A stretch of DNA of 64,000 nucleotides from Monosporascus cannonballus (GCA_004154925.1 QJNS01000091.1:62001-126000), one strand, 5' to 3'. Shown: positions 1 through 11,312, numbered from the stretch's first letter. Notes: a model not told the origin generated them from the sequence alone. Numbers and translations are program-made.

Positions 1-13
1 TGTTGACGTCGCT

Positions 14-1408
14 ATGCAGCCATCACCGACGACCGAGACGGAGCTACGGAGGGGCGGCGACGTCGTCCTCCTGGACGGCCTGCCCGCGAAATTTACTATT
101 GGCTGCGACCGCACGACACTCTCCACAAGCAAGCCATTTCATGGCTTTAGAGACATTCCTAGCGGCGCACATCTCATATGGGTCGCGGCTACCGACTCGA
201 CGTCGTCACGGAACGGCTTCTGGATCTTCACCCCCAAGAAGACGGATTACCAGCCGGGTCGGGTGTGTGCCAAACGGTGGGATGCGTTTAACGAAACCCT
301 AGACGACCCGCCTGATGGCGCTGAGGAACGCCTAGAGCATATCTTCCCCGGCCTCTACCCCTACCGATTCCCGGCCGCGGGCTCCGCCGCTCCGCGATGG
401 AGCCTTCAGCAGGAGGCGGACCCGGCAGTGCCGGATTTCCTAGACGACGCTAGCATCTGGTCGCAGCTCACCTTCGCCATTAATCCCGAGCTGCTCAGCT
501 CCATCACCAGGAGGAACCAGGCGAATTGGCCCGTGACGTCGTCCGATCGCGTGCTGGGCGAGAGCCGCACGTCCGAAGAAGCCGCGCTGTACAGTAACAG
601 TGGCGGCGGCTCCTCGCAACTCCGCTTCAGATTCCGCATGGACGGCCCGCTCTTCGACCCGGCAGCCGAGGGCGCGGAACGCACGCGCCAGGCGCTGGAC
701 CCGACGACGTGGATCCTGGGCGTGCTGGAGGAGGGGACGAAGGAGAAGACCTCCGAAATCTCCAAGACTCTTAACGACGAACGCCGGCCCGCCGACCCCG
801 CCCCCAACCCCGACCCCAACCCCGACCTCGTTCTCGTCGGCGAGCTGCAGTTCGCCTTCCTGACGGGCGCGCACCTCGGCAACTTCTCGTGCCTCGAGCA
901 GTGGCACTTCACGGCGTCGCGGCTCGCGTTCCGCGCGCACGATCTCGCGGCCCGACGGCCCCGGCTCGCGCGCGACCTCGTCCGCACCTTCCACGCGCAG
1001 CTCGCGTACGGCGAGCGGTTCCTCGAGAACGGGGCCGGCGGCGACGATCTCCTCGAGGCGACGCCCGGCGGCGCCGAAGCGCTCCGCAAGTGCCTGGTGA
1101 CCTACAAGGCGCACCTCGAGGAGACGCTCCGGGCGCTCGGCGACGCGCGCGCGCGGACCCCGGAGCACGACGCCGTCGCCGACGCCTTCGGGGCCCTCGA
1201 GGCTTGGCTCCGGCACCGCAGCCGCCGCGGATGGGACCTCGGCGCCTCGTACGTCCGGTCCGGCGGAGTCATGCTCGAGGACGGCGAGGTCATGCAGGCG
1301 GAGCTATCGGAGTTCGCCGACGAGGACGAGAGGGGCGAGTTCGCGCCCGTCGTCATGCGGCTCGACGACGACGGACGGCCGACCGACCTCGTGTCGTGGG
1401 ACGCGTGA
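14..1408 (+). CDS. AAR2: AAR2-family U5 snRNP assembly factor
   Basis: Single-exon 464-aa protein. Aar2 holds Prp8 in the cytoplasm and regulates entry of Brr2 during U5 snRNP maturation (family knowledge). The N-terminal half has the family signature: a hydrophobic start (VVLLDGLPAKFTIGCD, residues about 17-32) followed by DIPSGAHLIWVA (about 47-58), equivalent to the 'PPGxHF' strand of human AAR2. The helical C-terminal half covers about residues 270-464 and contains an LVGELQFAFLTG segment, typical of AAR2. The ATG at 14 is the first in the window, but the frame is open to the left edge, so the true start could lie further upstream. The second half is very GC-rich at third positions, which creates long antisense open frames that I regard as shadows. 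Recognition of the family is secure; the start is less so. Confidence 0.88.
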   Translation: MQPSPTTETELRRGGDVVLLDGLPAKFTIGCDRTTLSTSKPFHGFRDIPSGAHLIWVAATDSTSSRNGFWIFTPKKTDYQPGRVCAKRWDAFNETLDDPPDGAEERLEHIFPGLYPYRFPAAGSAAPRWSLQQEADPAVPDFLDDASIWSQLTFAINPELLSSITRRNQANWPVTSSDRVLGESRTSEEAALYSNSGGGSSQLRFRFRMDGPLFDPAAEGAERTRQALDPTTWILGVLEEGTKEKTSEISKTLNDERRPADPAPNPDPNPDLVLVGELQFAFLTGAHLGNFSCLEQWHFTASRLAFRAHDLAARRPRLARDLVRTFHAQLAYGERFLENGAGGDDLLEATPGGAEALRKCLVTYKAHLEETLRALGDARARTPEHDAVADAFGALEAWLRHRSRRGWDLGASYVRSGGVMLEDGEVMQAELSEFADEDERGEFAPVVMRLDDDGRPTDLVSWDA

Positions 1409-3536
1409 TTTGCGCTGTATTGTGTGCCTGTATGTGTGTGTCGCCTGCCTGTCGGGACTTCGTTGCCGGTTCGGGCAGCTGCGATCCCGGAAGCAAAATC
1501 AGGGGTGTCGGTCCTGTGGAGAGCGGGGCCGCCACGCAGTGCCGAAGATGATATGTGCCAGGGCCTCGAAGGACGGTTTTGCGGTATCCGGTTGTGTGAG
1601 AGGCCGGGTTTGAGCCGAGGTCTCCGTGGGCAATGCTACGTGTAATCATGTTGCCCCTACGCCCTAAAAGGGCGCCTTCTTAGTCGAGTATTTACGGACT
1701 TTGTATCAAAGACTCGAGAAATGTCCCTTCCCATGGGCGGGTTCTTACTCGATCGCTGCGATACCTTACCATTAACGAGAGACCACAGGCGATGAATGTG
1801 TCGCTCATACAAGAACCTGTGCACTCATTATATGTATACTTGACTCGGCCCGCCACGGCAAGAGGACGCAGCTGTTCGTATGGACAATCGTAACTCTCCT
1901 TGTCTGCCTAGGTTCGTGCTATGCACGATCATTGTATCGGGCACCCCAATTGGGAAGACTGGGGTCATGGTGGAATCCGTACCGCACGTGTCCCAGCCGC
2001 GCTACTTACACCAGACCCTTGCGAGTCCTATAAAGCCACTATTCGCATAGATGACTATGGGACGGGCGGCAGAAAGACCCTCTAGGCAACCATGCCATAC
2101 AGTCGCCTAAAAACAACGTCCGCTCCGCCATCGTGTCCAGCGTGAAATCAATATACAGGGAGTGCGTGTAGGTCTTCCATCCATCACGGGCAATTTTCAC
2201 ATCAGAGTGACGTTGAGAACATCTGGTCATACCCTACATATCGCACCCCGGGTTGGGCCCCAAGGTTCATCGTGTCTGACCCCTTTTCAGGGACACAGAC
2301 AATGAAGCACCCGAAGGGGATGGACGGGGCCCACCAGGCCCGGTCAAGGGATTACCAAAGAAAGGGTGATGTGATCCTCAAGCGAACTCTACTCGAATAT
2401 GCCACGTATGGAGATGAATAGGGATCGCGTCTACGATACTGGGCTCCAACCGTAGGTACCACAACAGTTGCTTGTAGCCAGGCGAGTTTTCACCATGCAT
2501 CAGCGCGAGTAGGAGCTCGACTCCAGGCCGAGGAGACGAGCGAGTGAGCACAGGAGCGGAGGGGGGAATGTCTTGATCAACCTAGTAGTTAATTGGTCCG
2601 ACCCGGGGGTGACAATGGGAAACCCGGAGGTCTCAGACCCTCGCTTTATACGAGATCGACCCTAAGAAACTGGCCACGAGTAAGCAACGGCAAGGCAGTC
2701 GAGATCCATATGAACAATACGAGCTTGCTGCCTTATAAATCGAGGTTCTCGGGAATGGTATCGCCGCCCCGCTCACCTTCGCGGCTCAAGGGGCATACAA
2801 TACGGTTCCTAACTCTCACTAAGGGCGTCTCTGAATTAGCTAGGCCCTATATACTCTACGACTATAACCATATGGAGATTTCCCCTGCGCATGTAGTGAG
2901 CCCATGTGTCCAAGAGGACTCTCCGCCTTTGGCGCCCGTGTAGCTAGCCGCTGATTGTTCGACGAGCTCTTAATGTAGTTGCCAATCTAATGATATGGGA
3001 TCAACTTCCAGAGGCCTTCTCTCGAAAGCGACAACCAATCTACACTAATACGCGATATTAGAAATCGTGGCTCGGTTTAGAGGCATCTGCAAGGGTCATA
3101 TAGCCGGGAATTGTGTTAGGCGCTGGTAGCGGCATGACGCTTTCGTGATGGACAGTAATCAAATCTGAAGCGTTAAAGCCGAGAAGGATCGTCCATATTC
3201 GCCAACAACAATGCTGCGAACCGCCACTTATGCCGCATAATCAACACCCGCTAAGATAGAACGTGTACCAACTGAAGGCTTCTTCAGAAATTTGTGGTTT
3301 CATTCGCCTATCCCTCTACAGCCAGACAGAAAGTCCTGATATGTAAATGCATTGATAATAGAAGGCACCCAGATCGCCCTCGCAAAGGATCCTTTTTGAC
3401 TCCAGAGGTCCGACCACCATTGCCATTCATCATACGCGGGCCAGCCAAATCCGATAGGACGATCCGTGCCCGTATATCGTAATCTCCACGGACCGGTGCC
3501 GCGCTTTTTCTCCCACAGACCCAGAACCACAACCGC
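1409..3536. other. Intergenic, no supported gene
   Basis: About 2.1 kb between the 3' ends of AAR2 and RPS16. The open frames here (for example 2593-2943 on the plus strand) lack recognisable domains, coding-type codon bias or splice structure. No repeat or RNA gene was recognised. Confidence 0.5.
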
Positions 3537-4282
3537 CTATCGGTAAGACTTCTGGAATCTGGCACGGGCACCCCGACCACCGAACTTCTTGGGCTCGCTT
3601 CGTCGGTTATCGGCGACCAGCAGGGTACGGTCGTACTGGACCAGGGCCTGCTTGAGCAGGTTCTTGCTGTCTGTAATCGGGACGCTCCATCAGTCTCCTC
3701 TTCCGTTGAGAATTACTCCACCCTCGCTCAAAACTTACGCTCATCGACGTATTTCTGGTAGTAGGCGATCAGGGCCTTGGCGATCGCTTGTCTGACGGCA
3801 TAGACCTGGGAAGTGTGACCACCACCGGAAACGCGGACTCGGATGTCGACCTCGGCGAACTTATCGAGGCCGACAATGAGGAGAGGCTCGTAGACCTACG
3901 GGGCTCTCGTTAGTTATACGAATACCGATGTAGACCAGAAACAGATGAACGCGATTCGGTGGAAACTCCAGCGGGCTGATATGGCTTCGTTTCGTGTCGG
4001 CTGAACGCGGTGTTTCGACATGGAGGATTTGCGTTCATACGAACCTTGAATCGCAGGACCTCGGGCTGGACCAGGTTCAGCGGTTGGCCGTTGACCTTGA
4101 TGAGGCCAGAGCCAGCCTAATGCAGAGAAATTCTCGTCAGCTCGAGATTCGGAATTTAGCGGCCCAGTCTTCCCTCCATCGCTTCCCAATTGAATTCCTT
4201 CCCGTAAGAGTCGTACCTTGCAGTGCGCAACGGCGGTGGCCGTCTTCTTCTTGCCGAAGGTTTGGACGCTTTGGGTCGACAT
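3537..4282 (-). CDS. RPS16: 40S ribosomal protein S16 (uS9), four exons
   Basis: Component of the small ribosomal subunit; the uS9 tail contacts P-site tRNA (family knowledge). Exons on the minus strand: 4217-4282, 4045-4116, 3739-3895 and 3537-3670. Introns are 100, 149 and 68 nt. Joined, they give 142 aa, the normal size for the family. The N-terminus is [22 protein letters not shown], followed by [20 protein letters not shown]. The third exon gives the [23 protein letters not shown] core. The protein ends in the universally conserved KSYR, whose Arg enters the P site. Splice phases close exactly (0, 0, 1). The second donor is GTTCGT rather than GTRAGT. The gene is divergent from SNF8; the 0.6-kb shared upstream region contains a CCAAT box in the RPS16 direction. 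Confidence 0.97.
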
Positions 4283-4910
4283 GGCTGCTGATGTGTCGAA
4301 GTGTGTGGTGGTGGTGGAGTGATGTTATTCGCACCCAAGACGTCCTGCTGCTGCTACTCACGGTTGAATGTTTGAGAGAGTCCACAACTTACCACACAAG
4401 ATTTTGCCGAGGGGTGAGAAAAAGGTTTGTGCCCTTCAAAATATGCTACGACCTGATTGGTAGGAGGCGCGGCTCTTTAAGTGGGGTTAGCCGCAAGGTC
4501 CGAAGATATACCGCCGCGCGGACCCACTGTCGTAACGTCAAGTCTTCAGCCGCGCCTGAGGCAATAGTGCAATGATGTTACGGGTGATGCACGCATACGG
4601 AAGTCGGCATAGCCAGATGATTAGGCGGCCAATAATCAATCTCTATCTCGAACCACCTCGCATGAACCGTGTATCTTAGAAATCGTCTACTAAGCCGACG
4701 AATCTTCGTGGTGCCCTTCATTAGACCACCTCCAGACTAGGCTTCTTACTCTGGGAAAACGGGTGGGCTGTAAGTCCCGCCTGTTTAACTGAGGGCTCGC
4801 CAGGTCGTCGAGGCCGAAGTGCTCCGCTTTGGTAGAGAGCCATAAGGACGCCATAGGCCGAGAGACACCACGGAATTTCTGGGTTCCTCGTATAAGTAAA
4901 CACAGCAACA
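4283..4910. promoter_or_regulatory. Divergent RPS16-SNF8 intergenic region
   Basis: 628 bp between two start codons pointing away from each other, so it must hold both promoters. In the RPS16 direction a CCAATCAG (CCAAT box) is visible about 180-190 bp upstream of the ATG, near 4458-4465. No TATA box was assigned. Open frames inside it look like noise. Confidence 0.5.
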
Positions 4911-5761
4911 ATGTCCCGCAAAGGGGTAGGCCTCGCGGCGTTCGACCGTTCGCGGCTCACGTCGGCGCAGTTCGCCTCGCACGGCAGCTCGCTGCGGAGC
5001 ACCAACGCGCAGGCTCTGGAGACCCAACTGGCGGTGTTCCGGTCGCTGCTGCAGAACTTCGCCCAGACGCACGCCAAGGACATCCGGTCGAACCCGTCCT
5101 TTCGGGCCCAGTTCGCCCGCATGTGCGCCGCCATAGGGGTGGACCCGCTGGCCTCGAGCAACAGCTCCGCCGGGGGCTCCGGCAGCGTCTGGGCCCAGCT
5201 GCTCGGCCGCAGCGTCAACGACTTCTACTTTGAGCTCGCCGTTCGCGTCGTCGAGGTGTGCGGCGCCACGCGCGGCGAGAACGGCGGCCTCATCGGCGTC
5301 AAGGAGTTGAGGGAGAGGGTCATGAGAGGTCGGATGGAAGGTGCGCCGGAAATCACCGAGTAAGGTTCCTTAACAGTCTATATTCTGCTAACCGTGGTCG
5401 TAGTCGAGCGGACTTGCTGACGAACAGAAGGGACGACATCTTACGCGCTGTGGCCACCCTGAAGCCTCTCGGTTCGAGTTACTCTGTCATCAAGGTCGGC
5501 AACAAGCCGTACATTCGCTCGGTTCCCAAGGAGCTCAACATGGATCAGAGCTCCGTCCTCGAGGCCGTCCAGGTCTTGGGCTTTGTCAGCGTCTCGATGC
5601 TTATGGCCAACTTGCGATGGACTAGAGCGCGGGCTCAGACCGCCATCGAAGATCTCCTGGGTGAAGGGATGCTCTGGGTCGATAAGCAAGAAGCCGAATG
5701 GGAATATTGGTCGCCTGGCTTTTTTATGGGCGATAATAACAGCACTATGCCGGATGGGTGA
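4911..5761 (+). CDS. SNF8: ESCRT-II subunit Snf8/Vps22, two exons
   Basis: Vps22 is a winged-helix subunit of ESCRT-II, which sorts ubiquitinated membrane cargo at the endosome into multivesicular bodies (family knowledge). Exon 1 is 4911-5359 and exon 2 is 5431-5761, with a 71-nt intron (donor GTAAGG, acceptor AG before GGACGAC). The join reads PEITEDDILRAV, the conserved connection into the winged-helix region, and gives 259 aa, normal for the family. The N-terminus MSRKGVGLAAFDR matches the EAP30/Snf8 start. The C-terminal half has the LGSSYSVIKVG and RTRAQ-like (RARAQTAIEDLL) segments, followed by the conserved WVDKQ and YWSPGFF ending. Reading exon 1 without splicing gives a false stop one codon after the conserved ITE. 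Confidence 0.95.
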
Positions 5762-6597
5762 AGTGACGGCGCAGTTGCTTCTTCATACCCGTCGGATAAA
5801 CCTATCTAAGCCAGCGCCGTATCACGCTTGCACTGCTACTTCGATAAATGTGCTTGGTTCCCAGTCACGACGATGCTACATTATTTACCGGGCACTTGGG
5901 AGTCGCATGAGGACTTGAAGCTCCCTGAAACCGAATCGCTGTCTTACCCGATGGGATCAGAATATACCCCGGAGCCTTCTGACCTAAAAAAAGAGTACAA
6001 CCGTGGTAGTCACCCAGAGAGGGCTCGCCAAAAGCCTAGCAAGCCTAGACCAAAAGCGGACGGACGCACCTCCTGCCTCTATTCCAATGGACGTACCAAG
6101 GGCACTATTAACTTATATTGAGACAGTGCAACACAATTTGCAACAGACAAGCCAATTTGTACCGAGGTTATGCGTCGTTCCTCGTCATAACACTTTGATA
6201 CCTTGTGTATTGAGGAATCCCGGTGAAACAGATATCATAACTCTGGTATGAAGCCAGTTTGATGCGAGGCGTGCAAGCAGTCGAATTCCTCCTGTCCGAA
6301 CTTACTTCCGCATACAGAACCCCTATATTACAACTATACCAATAGCATTAGATTCATTAAGAAAGTGAATAACCGAAGGGCACACTATTTCGAAGCTGCG
6401 ACATTAGCACAGCATTATGTTAGGCGCAATCAGGGGCATTGCTGCATCAAATCGCCCTCCGGCCCTGGGAGATCGCCTTAATGCCGGCTGTTAAGGTTAT
6501 AAGACGCCCGAACTTGAACCTTCCGTCCACGAGAATCGCCTGGTGGACCTTTTATGTATGGAATCAGTGCTATAGCTCCTAAGACAGGCGCTCCGAG
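5762..6597. other. Intergenic, no supported gene
   Basis: Region between the SNF8 stop and the first tRNA-like element. It includes the SNF8 3' UTR. Short open frames have no recognisable features. Confidence 0.45.
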
Positions 6598-6702
6598 GGC
6601 CGCGTGGTGTAAAGGCTGCACACTTTCACAAGTACTCCGTATTATTCTTACTTCTTCACTCTCCTGATGAAAGAGGGGTAGGTTCGATTCCTACCGTGGC
6701 TA
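6598..6702 (+). tRNA. tRNA-like element, copy 1 (isotype not assignable, intron-like insert)
   Basis: A full tRNA fold can be drawn. The acceptor stem pairs 6598-6604 with 6695-6701 (all seven pairs, with G-T wobbles). The D stem is GTGT/GCAC (6607-6610 with 6618-6621), the anticodon stem CTTTC/GAAAG (6623-6627 with 6669-6673), the T stem GTAGG/CCTAC (6678-6682 with 6690-6694), and the discriminator base is A. The Pol III A box (TGGTGTAAAGG) and B box (GGTTCGATTCC) are both perfect, and a long T run follows at about 6712. The anticodon loop is 41 nt long, implying an insert of about 34 nt. The base expected at position 33 is C instead of the universal T, so no anticodon can be trusted. A diverged relative with the same insert lies 1.6 kb downstream. 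It is either an intron-containing tRNA gene or, more likely, a tRNA-derived SINE head. Confidence 0.5.
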
Positions 6703-8215
6703 CAAAATATCTTTTTTTTTCGCTCCCCTTGCCTTTCCCTCGCTGCTTCTTTTTAAACTCATATCCATCAAACACATTTGGCCGACATCTCATATACCGC
6801 AACAGCCTCATACCTCTTGACGAACAGCTTAAAAGCTGTGTGTGCACACACTTACAAATTCCCTTCTTATTATCCCTAATTTATACTCCCTGGTGGGAGA
6901 TGGGGTAATGACCGTTGGCATTCGTAGTAGTGGTCTAAGGTCTTCTAGGTCTAGGCCTATGTTTCCATGAGGAATCCCCTCTTGATACGAGCTGTTACTC
7001 CTTTATTTGTCACGGCCTTAGTTGGGTCCAGGGCGCCTGTCCATAAAAGCCACTTAAAGTTCAAACTGCCAGCCTTGAATTCTGTAATTATCTTGACGAA
7101 AGGGAGCAGTCAAGAAAATACCGACATGAACTGGTCGACGGCTTGATCTATCACCTACTCAAGTCAGGTAAGATGCTACCATTTGTTGGCAGTTTTTATG
7201 TGTCAAGGCTAAGTGATGATTAATTGATTAAGTGTGTGCTAGAGAGATCTGTCCTAGAAGACGTAGACAAGTACATGCTTGTCTATGACGTTATCTATGG
7301 GTTATCTATGATTTGGCGGATGTCGCCTGCCAATTGAAGCCAGTCTTTTCAAGTCAACCGGAGCTTGAGTCACTCGGCGCAGGATTTGCATCGTTGCCGC
7401 CGGAGAATGAGACAAAAAGTCGGGAATCGTCAGCAATGGCCGAATCCGGCAGCCCAGGCACAGACGAAGTCACAGACATCGGTATCGCCACAGCAGACGG
7501 GATTCAACGAGGTATTTCTCCCGGCGATGCCGCAATCGCCTGTGATGGCACCACTTCGACGAAAGAGAGTGTCAAATGTGATGTTACCACCTGCGGTACC
7601 GTTGTCACCGACACCTAAGACTGGCACGCCTACACCTAAGTCGTCACCACAGCCATATGAGGAATGGCAGTTCGGTAGAGTGTTTCTAAGAAGTTAGACA
7701 GAAGGTGAGGCTGCACTGCAAAACAGAAGGAGGTTACCCTGCAAGGATTTGTATGGGAAGCGTATAGGGTAGGCTCAAGTGGGAATCGAGGAATTCTCAA
7801 GGTGTGTCGTAGAAGATAGATTTGTCCATATTGAAGCTATGAAAGCCAAACAACAGCTGGGAGATTTTAGGGCTATATATATAAATATATGGGAATAATC
7901 GTCTTGCTAAGCTAGTTATTCCATTATTAATTCATTTTCCATTATTAATTGATAGGGGAATAATAAAATAGCTTAGAAAAGTTTAAGAAGTATTGCTAAT
8001 ATTTGCTCTTTCGAATAGGGGTGGACCCACTTTCCCCAGAACTAAGCTCCGGATTCCTAAAGTGTTTGAGTGCCCGGCAATGATATTCCTACAAATCATC
8101 GCGGCGATACTCTCCATTTCTGTTATGCCACCTTTTTTTAACCTTATATCTGTTCGGAATGCCTAGCCGGCATCTTAACTATCGAGACAACCTTATATTC
8201 CTAAGCTAGCTCAAA
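6703..8215. other. Tract between tRNA-like copies; AT-rich, decayed
   Basis: About 1.5 kb with no complete gene. The 60 bp or so after each tRNA-like copy are also partly alike. Two overlapping open frames at 7313-7697 are Ser/Pro/Thr-rich and unlike any family I recognise; they may be remains of a mobile-element protein or noise. The part from 7860 to 7990 is strongly AT-rich and holds an imperfect stem-loop, listed separately. Confidence 0.4.
7907..7976. repeat. AT-rich imperfect inverted repeat
   Basis: CTAAGCTA at 7907-7914 is the exact inverse of TAGCTTAG at 7969-7976. Further inside, TTATTCC faces GGAATAA, offset by a few bases. The loop carries a direct repeat of CCATTATTAATT (7921-7932 and 7939-7950). 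It could be the remnant of a small transposon end or a simple AT-rich hairpin. Confidence 0.4.
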
Positions 8216-8316
8216 GGCCGTGTGAATAATTATTGCACACTTTCACGAAGTACTTCGTATTTTGGTTACTTCTTCACCCCCTTGATGAAAGACAAGTTCG
8301 ATTCCTGCCGCAGCTG
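8216..8316 (+). repeat. tRNA-like element, copy 2 (degenerate)
   Basis: Clear relative of the element at 6598-6702 in the same orientation. Shared blocks are GGCCG at the start, TGCACACTTTCAC, AAGTACT-CGTATT, TTACTTCTTCAC, TGATGAAAGA and GTTCGATTCCT-CCG. The insert within the anticodon arm is conserved as well as the tRNA parts. The acceptor stem and D arm no longer pair well, so this copy is not a functional tRNA. Similarity runs a short way into both flanks (CCTAAG about 20 bp upstream; CGCTC, TTGCC, GCTGC and CTTTTAA downstream), as expected for a dispersed repeat rather than an isolated tRNA. Confidence 0.55.
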
Positions 8317-9234
8317 CCATTTTATTCTTCTCAATTTATTCGCTCTTATTTGCCGCTGCTGCCTTTTAACCTTTGTACCGGCCAGCAACCATCCACTCCG
8401 GGCTTACATATAGAGACACCCTGTGACCCCTAACGAAAGGTAATCGTACTCTGCTTAGGTGGTTCCCATCATTACACTTGCCGTGCATGCTTCGGTGGCG
8501 ATTCTAAATTTCCGTGATAGGACTTCCTTCATACTAGATTCCGCATCTATTCTTTCCACGATGCCTGTTCAGATCACACGTTAGTGTTTTCACCAAGTGT
8601 CAGGGAAACCGGTACCATTTGAGAGAAGTATGAAATAAGGTATGGTACTGATTGTGAACGGATCACCGTCTTCCCCTATACTTACTAAGCAATAGATGGA
8701 AGGGGCCCCGCCACCTTACACACAGACGGCCCTTACTTGTATGTTATATCAATTTCTATCTGTATTTTACTATTTTCCTCTATACCGGAAGTGGCATGCT
8801 AATAATTTCTTCATAGTACAACCCCTAGGTTAACTAGCCTAGTCGTCTCAAGCCTATATTTAATAATTCGGGGGAGGGGGGAATGCGAAATACGCGAACT
8901 ATGTAGAGAATAATAGGCTTTTTACGAAAATATGCCTTAAATTGTTGAAAAGCCTCTGGGAAGGAAAACTGGGTCGTGTAGTCCGGCTAGCGCAATGGCG
9001 TGGATGGGCGTGCGAGCGGATCCGAATGTATTTAAACACTGACACCTCTATAACCTTGCGATGCAACGGCTCTGGAAGGCGTGGTTTGCCCTAAAAGGGA
9101 CGTCCCCCACGTTAAATATCATCATCATTATCATCATCATCATAGCCAGGCTACTTTAATTCAGCTCTATTTGATGCTATCCCCAGCTCTGCGTGGATAT
9201 GTCGCAGAGAACCACTTTAACATGACTTTAGTCC
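8317..9234. other. Intergenic, no supported gene; ATC microsatellite
   Basis: No gene was recognised. A short (ATC)n tract lies at about 9118-9144. The rest is unremarkable, moderately AT-rich sequence downstream of the HET gene. Confidence 0.45.
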
Positions 9235-11312
9235 CTAAACTATCTTTATACTTCGGAGACCACGTGATCTTTCAACAAAGTGAGAGATCAACTTTAGAGC
9301 TGCCTTACTAGTATACGTATTTTTAAACCTCGAGGCAGGTTCATCCTGAGGACTAGCAAGCTCCGGATGCGGCTCATGTAAATCCCACATTTCGCCTGGT
9401 AGGGTCAGGCTTTGGGGTGATACCATCACCGGGATGTCGACGGCCCCAAGCCGGCGATGGATGCCGACTCCATACGATTTTGTGAGGACGATTCCATAAA
9501 GATTATAGCTGGTGGCAAATAACGGGAGAAACAAGAGCCTCCCCCTCCTTTCTAGAGAGCGTGCTTCCTGAAGTGGTATTTCAAGGTCTAGATTAGATCC
9601 CAGCAACCCTTCATACATAGAAAATTGAATGCCAAGGATATCGAAGCTGATTATTTCCTGGTCGTCTGACCAACTAAGGCTCAGAGGTAAGCAGAGGCCT
9701 TTTAATTGGACCGAACCGCACGCTATGATGGCATCCCCTCGATCCAAGGTATTGTCATGCAAGCTTGTTATTTCGGCAAAGTGAAACTTTTGCGCCCCAG
9801 GAAAAAATTCAGGGAACATAACCTCGCCATCGACCGAAGCCCATGACCAAGTAGGGGCGCGGAAACCCGTCGAGGATACTGGAAACCGCTCCACGTCTTC
9901 GATATGCCTCGACCAAGCGAGATCATATAACATCGTGCTGCTCCACATACCCGCGGAATAGGTATCGCTTGTTCTGATTGTCTTGATATGGCTTGCGATA
10001 CCTGCCAGAGCTATGAGCTTATCCATAGGGCGTGTGAGATTGCACTTGGAATACCGCTGGGCCAAAGTCTTCCATTCAGTGCGAAATTCATCAGCGTTTG
10101 GACAGTCCGACGATGCCATCTTCATGCCGTCCACGCCCGGCACCGAAGGGGGTCCATTTGGAAACATTTCCAAGGTGCGAAGCTCTTTACACTCCCATCC
10201 CATCTGACCATGGCCGAAATGGAGTACCCGAGGAGCCAGATAGCGTTCCTGGAAGACCCAGCCTCGTTTGTTAAGCGCACCATTCTCGATTTCATCGTTC
10301 CACACATCATCGTCTAGCAAGTAGAAAGTCTGCAAAACATCATCCACGACTAATTCTACTGGTGATGGGTTTGCTGCGACCCAGGAACGTGGTTGGAGTA
10401 GAGTCTCAGAGCCGTCTTGTGAAAATGTAGCCGAAATGTTCAGGTATGAGTATGAGTACACCTTGTACATCCTCTGTGACTCAATCTTCCAATCCGCTAG
10501 ATCACTGTCTTGCTTGATACAGAGGGCGTCAATCCAGATGTAGTTAACGCCAACAGAGCGGGAGATTTTTATAGCGTCCTGAAAAATTTGTGGGAGGCCA
10601 GTGACGTTGATGCTGTGTTGAAATTCTGCCTCTGTAGTCGAGTCAAGTTTCTTATAATTATGGTCGCCCCAGCGGTGGCTTAGCGTCACGTATGGCCCGT
10701 GTGGTACGTTAGCAGTCGTGATTATGAGCTTGACATCTCGGTCGTCTGATCCAAGATACAGTAGCCGAGTGGGATACCATGACTGAGTGTCATTTACCCT
10801 GCATTTCTCATGATGTCTTCTGCACCCACTGATCCATGATTCAATGAGGTTAAAATCAAAACCAACTGTCCTAGGTGCCTCCAACACCGTGATGTTGAAA
10901 TCTAATTTCTAGCCGTCAGTCGAAACACTGAGGAGACTGCCGTGGACATACCTCGAGAATTAACAAAGTTCAAGTCGATCGAAAATGGCAGATCGCTTTT
11001 ATTCTGGCCAGGAAGCACAACTGCGATTGAGCACGGCAGTAAAACACCGTCCTGTGGTTCGATCAACCCTATCTTAGCGTACAGATAGAACTCTACCTGG
11101 AGTGGCCCTCTCCGCCATGCTTTCAGGGCCATGTGCTTGGACTCTGCCTCGAGCCAGCTTGAGAACTTCGCGCAGATGCAGCACGCGTTGACATTCTTCC
11201 TGCGGTACCGCGGCAGCGTAACTTTAATATGGGGTCGACGATCCTCCCCAATGGGCTCATCTTGGGGGCGGGCTCCTTGAACTCCTGCAGAGCATCTTGA
11301 ACAAAGTCCCAT
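9235..11312 (-). CDS. Heterokaryon-incompatibility (HET) domain protein, two exons
   Basis: HET-domain proteins mediate non-self recognition and cell death in filamentous fungi; most members have no assigned allele system (family knowledge). Exon 1 is 10952-11312 and exon 2 is 9235-10901. The 50-nt intron has a consensus GTATGT donor, a CTGAC branch site and a TTAG acceptor. The phases join exactly to give 675 aa. The N-terminus has a CxxC start (MGLCSRCSAG) and a CCICAKF pair. About residue 145 is the WISGCRRHHEKC segment that precedes most HET domains. The HET domain spans about 192-340: YVTLSHRWG, then VNYIWIDALCIKQDS, the SQRMYKVYSYSYLNISATFS segment and the RGWVFQERYLAPRVLHFG motif. It lies alone in an accessory tract. 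No partner domain (NACHT, WD40, patatin) is visible. The specificity is unknown. Confidence 0.93.

Noticed and set aside
406..1551. Long overlapping open frames on both strands over AAR2 (440-1216 minus, 406-1089 minus, 889-1551 plus)
   Set aside because: They are Arg/Ala/Pro-rich with no motifs and arise from the high GC at third positions of the AAR2 gene.
6598..6702. A standard tRNA-Glu call from the CTTTCAC motif
   Set aside because: If CTTTCAC were the anticodon loop, the flanking bases do not form a stem; CTTTC pairs instead with GAAAG further on, so the Glu anticodon reading is not supported.
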